Assembly (NCBI GenBank): GCA_947623185.1
Contig: CANQGL010000014.1
Location: 1 to 40,783, forward strand
Direction of reading: 5' to 3'
DNA from: an uncultured Lachnospiraceae bacterium
GTDB taxonomy: Bacteria > Bacillota > Clostridia > Lachnospirales > Lachnospiraceae
DNA length: 40,783 nt
Shown here one piece after another: positions 6,716 through 14,079 of this stretch (positions are counted from its first letter, which is position 1; each line of letters begins with the position of its first letter). Under the pieces are notes generated by a model. That model saw only the letters and a program-made list of their open reading frames with translations, did no database searches and was not told the origin of the DNA. The position numbers were made by a program, and so were the translations under genes.

Positions 6716-8686
6716 TCACACGGCGGAACGAATGGCCTTTTTGTTTCTGACGAACTGCAGGACGATGACGGCCGCGAGTACCGCGAACCCGATCACGTCC
6801 GTCGCGGTCCCCGGATGCAGCATGAGCGGGGCGACCGCGATCAGGGCGGCGCGCTCCAAGATCCCGCTGCGGCCGACGAACCAGCCTTCAAGCCCGCCTA
6901 CAAGGGCCACCGTGCCGATGCAGGCCGTAAACATGCTCCAGAGGCTCTCCGCGACCGTATAGGCCGCATCGGCTCCGATCAGGAGCACCGGATTGCCGAG
7001 GAAGAAGAACGGGATCAGAAATCCCACCAGTCCGAGCCGTACCGAAAGAAGTCCCGTCTTCGTCTGGTTCGATCCGGCGATCCCGGACGCGACGTACGCG
7101 CTCATGGCGACCGGCGGCGTGATATTGGACAGGCACGCATAGATCAGGCAGAACATATGCGCGGCGATGTCCAGCGCTCCGACCTTGATCAGGACCGGAA
7201 CGGCGACCGCCTCGACGATCACATAGGCGGCAACGCCGGGAACGCCCATTCCGAGAATGGTGGACATGATCATGACCAGCACGCCGGTCAGGTACAGGTT
7301 CCCGTCCTTCACCAGATCAAGGATCAGATAGCCCATGTTCAGCCCGAGGCTCGTGAGGGTGACCGTTCCGATGATGACGCCGATGATGACGCAGCAGACG
7401 CCAACCGAGATGGCGCTTCTCGCGCCCTCGACCGTGGCCGCGACGATCTTGTCCCAGGTCATGCGCGTCTCTTTCCGCAGCCAGCTCGCGGCGATCGTGG
7501 CAAAGATGGCGATGGCCGCCGCATAGAGCGGGGTATAGCCCATGCACATGATCGCGATGAGGACGATGAGCGGGATGCTTAAATGTCCCTGCTCCTTCAA
7601 AACAGTCTTAAGATTGGGAATATTCTCTTTTGAGAGACCGGAAAGCCCGAGCCGTTTCGCCTCAAAGTGGACCGCAAACAGCAGTCCCAGATAGTAAAGC
7701 AGCGCCGGGACGATCGCCGCGATCATCACCTTGGTATAGCTGATGCCGAGGAATTCCGCCATGACGAAACCGACCGCTCCCATGATCGGAGGACAGAACT
7801 GGCCTCCGGTCGAAGCGACGGCCTCCACCGCTCCGGCAAATTCCTTCTTGTAGCCGGTCTGCTTCATGAGCGGGATCGTGATGGTGCCGGTCGTGGCCAC
7901 GTTCGCGATCGCAGAACCGTTGATCATTCCCATCAGGCCCGAGGCGAGGACCGCCACTTTCGCCGGTCCGCCGGGCGTCTGGCCCACGAGGGTCAGCGAA
8001 AAGTCATTGATAAATTTGGAAAATCCGCTGTACTTTAAAAACGAGCCGAAAACGACGAACAGGAAAATGTAGGTCGCGGAGACGCCGATCCCCGTTCCCA
8101 ATATCCCCTGCGTTCCCCAGAACTGCGTCGTAAGTACACGCTTCAGCGTAAAACCGTTATGTCCGAGCATCCCCGGCAGATACTTTCCGAACCAGTTGTA
8201 GGCCAGGAATACGAGCGCAAGGATGGCAAGGTTTCCGGATGCGCGGCGCGCGGCCTCGAATACGACCAGCATCGCGACTCCGGCGATCACAAGTTCCTGT
8301 CCCGAAACGCGCCCGCCGTTCTGCGCGATGCGCGTGTAATTTAAGATCAGGTAGCCGAACGTCGCCACGGTAACGGCGATCAGCGCGAGATCCCACACCG
8401 GGGGAAGCTTCCGCGCACGGCGTTCCTTTTTATAAGTCGGGAACAGCAGGAACGTGAACCCCAGCAGGAAAATACAGTGAAACGCGCGCAGATTGACGGC
8501 GCTCATGACGCCGAAGGTCGTATAGTAGAGCTGGAACACCGCCCACGCGAACAGCAGCACGGTGATCAGACTGTTCATCCGGCCGCTGTATGTCCTCATG
8601 CGCGATTCCGAATCTTTTTCCTCAAGGAGTTCCTGTGCCTTCTTCTCAAGTTCCTTTTGTCCCTGAACATATTCTTTTTCTTCCAT
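6716..8686 (-). CDS. TRAP transporter fused permease (DctQM, TAXI type)
   Basis: 656 residues, very hydrophobic. A charged cytoplasmic N-terminus is followed by about four small-subunit (DctQ-like) helices in the first 170 residues and then the large DctM-like domain with many helices (GSAIANVATTGTITIPLM and GGQFCPPIMGAVGF are typical of the family). TRAP systems use ion gradients instead of ATP. The ATG at 8686 has GAGG 8-9 nt upstream; the ORF extension to 8725 has none. It works with the TAXI protein encoded downstream. No promoter is clear in the 63 nt after the RibF fusion gene, so it may be read through from that operon. Confidence 0.92.
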   Translation of the reverse strand: MEEKEYVQGQKELEKKAQELLEEKDSESRMRTYSGRMNSLITVLLFAWAVFQLYYTTFGVMSAVNLRAFHCIFLLGFTFLLFPTYKKERRARKLPPVWDLALIAVTVATFGYLILNYTRIAQNGGRVSGQELVIAGVAMLVVFEAARRASGNLAILALVFLAYNWFGKYLPGMLGHNGFTLKRVLTTQFWGTQGILGTGIGVSATYIFLFVVFGSFLKYSGFSKFINDFSLTLVGQTPGGPAKVAVLASGLMGMINGSAIANVATTGTITIPLMKQTGYKKEFAGAVEAVASTGGQFCPPIMGAVGFVMAEFLGISYTKVMIAAIVPALLYYLGLLFAVHFEAKRLGLSGLSKENIPNLKTVLKEQGHLSIPLIVLIAIMCMGYTPLYAAAIAIFATIAASWLRKETRMTWDKIVAATVEGARSAISVGVCCVIIGVIIGTVTLTSLGLNMGYLILDLVKDGNLYLTGVLVMIMSTILGMGVPGVAAYVIVEAVAVPVLIKVGALDIAAHMFCLIYACLSNITPPVAMSAYVASGIAGSNQTKTGLLSVRLGLVGFLIPFFFLGNPVLLIGADAAYTVAESLWSMFTACIGTVALVGGLEGWFVGRSGILERAALIAVAPLMLHPGTATDVIGFAVLAAVIVLQFVRNKKAIRSAV

Positions 8687-8749
8687 AGTAACCTCGTTCT
8701 TGATATTGTCTTTCCGCCGGCTCACGTCCGGACGGGTATTTCTCTCCGC

Positions 8750-11700
8750 TTACATGCCCGGACCGTATTCGGGAGCCTCATTCCCTCCGTCCGCCTGGGG
8801 AGCAGGCGCGGGGGCAGGCGTCTCGGCCGGTGCGGGAGCTGGCGTCTCAGCAGGTGCGGGCGCGGGTGTCTCCGCAGGTGCAGGCGCAGGCGTCTCCGCA
8901 GGCGCGGGCGGCTCGACAGGCGTCGTCATGCCCGGACCGTATTCCTGTGTCGGCTCCTCAGGAGCTGGATTATCGGCTCCGGGACCGATCTCCTGCGTCT
9001 CATCGGACGCGGGCGGCTCGGCAGGTGCAGGAGCAGGCGTCTCAGCAGGCGCAGGCGTCTCCGCGGGCGCAGGTGCGGGCGTCTCAGCAGGTGCGGGCGC
9101 GGGCGTCTCAGCAGGCGCAGGCGCGAGCTGCGTGGGCGCAGGCGTCGTCTGAGCCGCAGGTTTGGAGCTCGCCGCGGGCTTTGTCTCCGCGGGCTTTGCG
9201 GATGTCTCCGCATCTTTCTTATCCGTATCGGTATCCGCGACCTCCGGCTTCTCGATCGTGGAGGGATCGAGACGGTAGCAGAGGACCGGATCGCCGCGCG
9301 AGATCGTCTCAAAGATCGTGCTCGCGGTCTTTCTCGGAAGGTTCACGCAGCCATGAGAACCGTTCGTGCGGTAGATCTTGCCTCCGAAACTGCCGCGCCA
9401 GCTTGCGTCGTGCAGGCCGATCCCGCCGTTAAACGGCATCCAGTAAGACACCGGACTCTCATACGAGTAGGAACCGTCCGCTCTCCGCGGTCCGCGCAGA
9501 ACCGTGTTCCTCTGTTTGTAGGCGATCGGGTAGGCGCCGTCCGGCGTACCCATGCCGCGCGCCTCGTTTCCGGAAACGAGATCGGACTCGATCACTAACT
9601 GTCCGTCCCGGTAATAGTAAAGATGCTGTGTGAACAGATTGACCTCGACGTAGGTGTTCCCGTAATCCGTCTCACCACGGGACGCCGCCGTCTGGGAATA
9701 TACCGGCTCGCGGGTCTCCTGCACGCCGGTCTTTACGGCCTCCAGAACGGCTTCCGCTTCTTTCTTCTGATCGATCTTCCAGCCGTAGGTGCCGCGGTCG
9801 ATCGTCACCTCGGCTCCGTATGAGGTCATGAGTTTGTGCGGTTTTCCGGCCGTATCGTATTTCTCGGCCAGTTCCGCCACATAGACCGGGGCCTGGCTCT
9901 CGTCCAGCGTCACTGTCTCGCCGTCGAGCGTCAGCCAGTTGTGGATCACGTCGCCGTCGAAGACCTCCGTGGTGTCGCCGAACGTGTAGTTGATCACCGT
10001 TCCGACATACGAATTGAGCTCGCCCACGATCCGGGCCAGCGTCGGGTCTTCGGAAGTGATCTCGGCGTCCGTATAGCAGTCTGCCGCCGCGAGGTCAAGT
10101 TCCGTCTCGCCGGTGAGGAGCGCGTCGGCGACCGCCGGTTTTACGGTATCCGGGATGATCGTCGTTCCCTGCGTTTCCGGCACGACCGTATAGCAGTTCT
10201 CCTCGCTGTCGTACTCGGAGATCTTCGCATTTTCCGGCGGCTGCCAGTTCGCCGGATCCATCGCGCCAAGGCTTTCGATCCGTTTTTCGAGCAGGCCGTC
10301 GTCGTACGCCAGGGATGTGGGGATCTGATAGATCTTCGGTTCTTTTCCATCGGTCAGCCATTTCATCGGCTTCTGTCCCGCCATGATCGTATCCATGCTG
10401 TCGTCAAACTCGGTATGCAGACCGGCTTCCTCGCGGGTGATCTCCTCCCGCGTCCCGTCGCTCTCCACGAGCGTGAGCACATAGCCGTCAAGCTGCGACT
10501 CGACGGCCGCTTTGGCCTCGTCGACCGTCAGATCGTCCATAACGATCCCATTAATGGAAGTATTTTTCAGGAAATGGGATCTATAAAAATTCGCTTCGTA
10601 CAGATAGTAGCCGATGCCGCCTACGGCCAGGACCGCGGCGGTCACGGCCGCGATCTTCGCATAGGGGATCTTCCGCTTCGGGGTCTCGGGCTCCGCTTCC
10701 CCGCCGTTCTCCGCTTTCTCACCGGCAGGCGCGTCCCCGCCCGCCGTCTCGGTCTCGTCGGCCGCCGCCATCTCCTGCCACGGCAGCTCGTCGTCCTCCG
10801 CATCCTCCGGCTCTTTCTCCGGATCGGGTTCGGCTGTAACCGCAGACTCCGGTTCTTCCTCCGGATCCGGCTCGATCGTGGCCGCAGACTCCGGTTTTCC
10901 CGCCGGTTCCGCTTTTCTCTCGCAGACTTTGATGTCATGGTCGAGCTGGGCCTTCAGATCGCTGACCGTCCCGAATTTCATTTCCGGGCGCACGAAACCG
11001 AGGAACTCGACTTTGACGTCCTTCCCGTAAAGGTCTCCCTCGAAATCATAGAGATAAGTTTCCACTCCGGCCGGGTTTTCTTCTCCGACCGTCGGTTTTC
11101 TTCCCACATTCGTCAGACCGCCGTACTCTTTTCCATCCACCGTGACGCGCGTCACATAGACGCCGAATTTCGGCAGGTGTTTCTCTGCGGGCGGGATCAG
11201 ATTTGCCGTCGGGTAGAGCTGCTCATGCCCCAGGGAATTGCCGTGGAGCACGGTACCGGAGACGAAATACCGGTATCCCAGAAGCTCGTTGGCCTTCTCC
11301 ATTTTTCCTTCCGCCAGCATCTCGCGGACATAGGTGCTGCTGATCTCCCGGTCTCCGTCCTTCGCCTTTTCCACCACGACGTACTCGTATCCGTACTCCG
11401 GAGCGAGTTTTTTCAAAAGCTCGCAGTTCCCGGCCGCCCGGTATCCGAACCGGCAGTCCGGACCGGTGACGATCGCCTTCGCGCCCATGCGTCCGATGAG
11501 GATATCCTTCACGAAGCGTTCCGGCTCCATATGGCTTACTTCCTCGTCGAACGGGTATTCCACGAGGTAATCCACGCCCGCCTTCTCAAGCAGCCGGCGG
11601 CGCTCCTCGTTCGTCATGATCATGGTCGGGGCCGTCTTGTTCACCAGCGAAGCCGGAGGCGTTGAAAACGTAAAGACCGCTACCTTATACCCTTTTTCTC

Positions 11701-11821
11701 TCCATTGATCCATCTCGTGCAGAAGCTTTTTATGCCCCCTGTGCATCCCGTCGAACTTTCCGATGCTGACGACGGTCCGCTCCTCGATCTGGAATTCTCT
11801 GGTTCCCGCAATGTACTGCAT
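8750..11821 (-). CDS. ribF: RibF (riboflavin kinase/FAD synthetase) fused to membrane-anchored L,D-transpeptidase
   Basis: 1023 residues in one open frame. Residues 1-165 are the FAD synthetase (FMN adenylyltransferase) domain with GKFDGMHRGH (21-30) and SSTYVR (161-166). Residues 180-300 are the riboflavin kinase domain with LYPTANL (202-208), NVGRKPT (238-244) and VETYLYDFEGDLYG with the usual catalytic Glu254. RibF proteins normally stop near residue 305. Here a Pro/Glu-rich linker (303-384) leads into one membrane helix (about 387-408). A peptidoglycan-binding-like region (about 420-700) and a YkuD domain (about 722-850) with LHD (803-805) and SHGCVNLP (822-829, Cys825) follow. The tail (851-1023) has TPAPAPAE repeats and three GPG motifs. 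Topology is coherent: flavin enzyme inside, transpeptidase outside. The start is 1 nt after the truB stop. The only internal Met in the linker (351) has AGGAG directly abutting it, a poor start. Confidence 0.9.
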   Translation of the reverse strand: MQYIAGTREFQIEERTVVSIGKFDGMHRGHKKLLHEMDQWREKGYKVAVFTFSTPPASLVNKTAPTMIMTNEERRRLLEKAGVDYLVEYPFDEEVSHMEPERFVKDILIGRMGAKAIVTGPDCRFGYRAAGNCELLKKLAPEYGYEYVVVEKAKDGDREISSTYVREMLAEGKMEKANELLGYRYFVSGTVLHGNSLGHEQLYPTANLIPPAEKHLPKFGVYVTRVTVDGKEYGGLTNVGRKPTVGEENPAGVETYLYDFEGDLYGKDVKVEFLGFVRPEMKFGTVSDLKAQLDHDIKVCERKAEPAGKPESAATIEPDPEEEPESAVTAEPDPEKEPEDAEDDELPWQEMAAADETETAGGDAPAGEKAENGGEAEPETPKRKIPYAKIAAVTAAVLAVGGIGYYLYEANFYRSHFLKNTSINGIVMDDLTVDEAKAAVESQLDGYVLTLVESDGTREEITREEAGLHTEFDDSMDTIMAGQKPMKWLTDGKEPKIYQIPTSLAYDDGLLEKRIESLGAMDPANWQPPENAKISEYDSEENCYTVVPETQGTTIIPDTVKPAVADALLTGETELDLAAADCYTDAEITSEDPTLARIVGELNSYVGTVINYTFGDTTEVFDGDVIHNWLTLDGETVTLDESQAPVYVAELAEKYDTAGKPHKLMTSYGAEVTIDRGTYGWKIDQKKEAEAVLEAVKTGVQETREPVYSQTAASRGETDYGNTYVEVNLFTQHLYYYRDGQLVIESDLVSGNEARGMGTPDGAYPIAYKQRNTVLRGPRRADGSYSYESPVSYWMPFNGGIGLHDASWRGSFGGKIYRTNGSHGCVNLPRKTASTIFETISRGDPVLCYRLDPSTIEKPEVADTDTDKKDAETSAKPAETKPAASSKPAAQTTPAPTQLAPAPAETPAPAPAETPAPAPAETPAPAETPAPAPAEPPASDETQEIGPGADNPAPEEPTQEYGPGMTTPVEPPAPAETPAPAPAETPAPAPAETPAPAPAETPAPAPAPQADGGNEAPEYGPGM
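8798..9130 (-). repeat. in-frame Pro/Ala tandem repeats (TPAPAPAE)
   Basis: Two blocks of 24-nt (and some 18-nt) units encode TPAPAPAE at residues 898-934 and 971-1008 of the RibF-transpeptidase fusion. They are separated by a segment with EIGPGAD and EYGPGM. All unit lengths keep the frame. Copy number probably varies between strains. A wall-spanning spacer is one reading. Confidence 0.9.
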
Positions 11822-11822
11822 G

Positions 11823-12740
11823 TCATTTTCCTCCCAAGAATAATTTTCTCGGATAATACATGTGTTTCTCCATTATAAAAACGTAAACGCCGATAAATGC
11901 GCCGAACGTATCATAAACGCGAAATTCGTCCCCGTCCTTCGCTCCGTTCTCGCAGGGCGGGACGCATTCTTTCAGGCGGAACGGATTTCCGTTGTGCAGG
12001 AGCCGGTCCATGCTCTCTCCGTCCGAACGGATCGCGGGAAGCCCCGCAAAAACCGTTTCGATCGGGATCACAGCCTCCGAGAGGCGTCCGGCGTCCTTAA
12101 GGGCCTGCAGTTCCGAAAGCGTGCGGCTTTCCTCCACGGAAAACCGTCCGACCCGCATGCGGAGCAGCTCCTTCATGCAGCCCCCGGTCCCGAGCTTTTC
12201 GCCGATGTCGTGGCAGAGCGTGCGGATGTAGGTCCCTCGCGAACAGGTGACGCGGATCACCGCCTCCGGGAGCCGCAATTCCTCGATCACGATCTCCGAA
12301 ATACGGATCCGGCGCGCGGCGCGCTCCACTTCCTTCCCGGAACGTGCCAGCTCGTAAAGCCGTTTTCCGTCCACCTTGAGCGCCGAATACATCGGCGGGA
12401 CCTGATCCAGATCCCCGGTGAACGAAAGGATCGTCTCCCGTACCCGTTCCTCGGAAAGGCCCTCCGTGCTCCGCTTTGCGACTACCGTGCCCGTCATGTC
12501 CTGGGTGTCGGTCGAAACGCCCAAAAGCAGCGTCGCGCGGTACGTCTTGTCGTGGTCTGTCAGCGTCTCGCAGAGCTTCGTCCCCTTCCCGGCGCAGACC
12601 GGCAGGACGCCTTCCGCCTGGGGATCGAGCGTTCCGGTGTGTCCCACCCTGCGCTGTCCCAGGATCCCGCGCATCTTTGCCACTACGTCGTGGGAAGTGA
12701 ATCCCTTTTCCTTATATACGTTGATGATCCCGTCGTACAT
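11823..12740 (-). CDS. truB: tRNA pseudouridine(55) synthase
   Basis: 305 residues. Makes pseudouridine 55 in the T-loop of tRNAs. The catalytic motif RRVGHTGTLDPQAEGVLPV holds the nucleophile Asp, and the typical N-terminus DGIINVYKEKGFTSHDVV and CSRGTYIRTLCHDIGE are present. The ATG at 12740 follows the nrnA stop by 4 nt with GAGAGG overlapping that stop; the ORF extension to 12812 runs into nrnA and is not used. A member of the rimP-ribF operon, whose next gene starts 1 nt after its stop. Confidence 0.96.
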   Translation of the reverse strand: MYDGIINVYKEKGFTSHDVVAKMRGILGQRRVGHTGTLDPQAEGVLPVCAGKGTKLCETLTDHDKTYRATLLLGVSTDTQDMTGTVVAKRSTEGLSEERVRETILSFTGDLDQVPPMYSALKVDGKRLYELARSGKEVERAARRIRISEIVIEELRLPEAVIRVTCSRGTYIRTLCHDIGEKLGTGGCMKELLRMRVGRFSVEESRTLSELQALKDAGRLSEAVIPIETVFAGLPAIRSDGESMDRLLHNGNPFRLKECVPPCENGAKDGDEFRVYDTFGAFIGVYVFIMEKHMYYPRKLFLGGK

Positions 12741-12744
12741 CCTC

Positions 12745-13710
12745 TCACCCGATCTTATCCCACTGTTCTCTGATCCGCTCGCAGAGACGTCCGATGATCT
12801 CCTCCGGCTCACCCGTCACCGTGCATCCGGCCGCCTTGACATGGCCGCCGCCGCCGAACGACTGGGCGATCCGGCTCACATCCACCTCGGAATTGGTGCG
12901 CAGGCTCATTTTATACTCGGACGGTTTGCCCGTCGCGTAAAGCAGCGCGGCCACCTCCACGCCCCGAACGATGCGGAGCTGGTCGATAATCCCGTCGGTC
13001 GCGCTGGCCGGACAGTTGTCATAGCGCACGAACGAGTCGTGTTCGAGCACGCTGCAGATCAGGCGTCCGTCCATGAGCAGCCTGCTGTCCACCAAAGCCT
13101 GTCCCAGAAGCCTGGTCTGACGGTAGGACCGCTCATAAAAGCTCTTGTCGATGATCGTCGGGAAGTCAAGTCCCTGATTGATGAGCCATCCCGCGATCTC
13201 CATCGTCCGCTTCGACGTATTGGAATACTTGAAGACTCCCGTGTCATGGATGATGCCGGTATAAAGGCATTCGGCCACCGCATGGCTGATCTTCTCCCTC
13301 TCGAGCAGTCCGAACAGGACCTCGCAGGTCGAGCTCGCCTCGCTCTCGATCACATTGACGCGCGCAAGCCCGCGGTTGGTGATGTGATGGTCGATACACA
13401 GGCTGTCCGCGGCCGTCTCAAGGTAAGGCGCAAACGCGCCCAGCCGGGATACGTCGCTGGCGTCCAGCGTAAGACAGAGGTCAAAACGCCTCTGTGGGTC
13501 GTATTCCGTGCGGATCTCGCCGAATCCCTTCAGATAGCCGAACTTGTCGCTCGGCTGTTCCAGAAATACCGTGATCTCGCGGCAGTCAAAATTTTCTTTC
13601 AGATAATTATACATGCCAAGGCAGGAACCGATACAGTCCCCGTCCGGGTTCACATGCCCGAGGATCGCGACCGTACCTTTTCCCGCCAGCGTTTCCGTTA
13701 AGATTCCCAA
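12745..13710 (-). CDS. nrnA: NrnA-like DHH-family nanoRNase / pAp phosphatase
   Basis: 321 residues. Degrades 2-5 nt RNA fragments and, in characterised relatives, dephosphorylates 3'-phosphoadenosine 5'-phosphate. Metal motifs are visible: GHVNPDGDCIGS near residue 18, DASDVSRLG, IDHHITN, and in the DHHA1 domain FGGGGHVKAAG. The start is a TTG at 13710 inside the end of rbfA (13-nt overlap), with AGGAG 8 nt upstream, so translation is probably coupled to rbfA. Short-RNA turnover next to ribosome and decay factors fits its usual place in this operon. Confidence 0.93.
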   Translation of the reverse strand: MGILTETLAGKGTVAILGHVNPDGDCIGSCLGMYNYLKENFDCREITVFLEQPSDKFGYLKGFGEIRTEYDPQRRFDLCLTLDASDVSRLGAFAPYLETAADSLCIDHHITNRGLARVNVIESEASSTCEVLFGLLEREKISHAVAECLYTGIIHDTGVFKYSNTSKRTMEIAGWLINQGLDFPTIIDKSFYERSYRQTRLLGQALVDSRLLMDGRLICSVLEHDSFVRYDNCPASATDGIIDQLRIVRGVEVAALLYATGKPSEYKMSLRTNSEVDVSRIAQSFGGGGHVKAAGCTVTGEPEEIIGRLCERIREQWDKIG

Positions 13711-14072
13711 TGTTCCGACTCCTTTCCCGCCACGTCGTCGATCAGCTTCGTCATGCGGACTCCGTACTCGATCGACTGGTCGAGCACGAAACTCACCTCG
13801 GGAGTGATGCGGAGATTGACTTTTTTGGCGAGCTGCGTCCGGATAAATCCCTCGGCGCTCCGAAGTCCCCGGATCGTCTCCTTCGCCTGTTCCTCATCCG
13901 CCAGGACGCTGATGTAAGCGCGGCAGTACTTGAGATCGGGCGTCACCTGCGCAAGTACCACGCTCGTCATCGGGTGGATCCGCGGGTCCTTGAGCTCCGA
14001 GCGGATGATCTCGCTCAGAGCCTTCTGGACCTCGCCGTTGATCCTTGTATTCTTAATGCTGTTTTTTCTCAT
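13698..14072 (-). CDS. rbfA: 30S ribosome-binding factor A
   Basis: 124 residues. RbfA binds the 30S subunit and helps mature the 5' end of 16S rRNA, with a role in cold growth. KH-type fold; MRKNSIKNTRINGEVQKALS at the start and LKDPRI, TSVVLAQVTPDLKYCRAYIS inside are family features. The ATG at 14072 has GGAGG 4-5 nt ahead and lies 7 nt beyond the infB stop. The last 13 nt overlap the nrnA start. Confidence 0.95.
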   Translation of the reverse strand: MRKNSIKNTRINGEVQKALSEIIRSELKDPRIHPMTSVVLAQVTPDLKYCRAYISVLADEEQAKETIRGLRSAEGFIRTQLAKKVNLRITPEVSFVLDQSIEYGVRMTKLIDDVAGKESEHWES

Positions 14073-14079
14073 GATCCTC

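Noticed and set aside
5567-7582. 671-codon plus-strand frame over the TRAP genes
   Set aside because: Antisense frame; no ribosome site or domain, rich in Arg, Asp and His as expected of antisense to GC-rich coding DNA, while the minus strand encodes clear TAXI and DctQM proteins.
8798-9130. Short repeats considered as a non-coding satellite
   Set aside because: All units keep the reading frame of the transpeptidase tail.
9836-11665. 609-codon plus-strand frame over the RibF fusion gene
   Set aside because: Antisense shadow; the minus-strand product has complete catalytic motifs.
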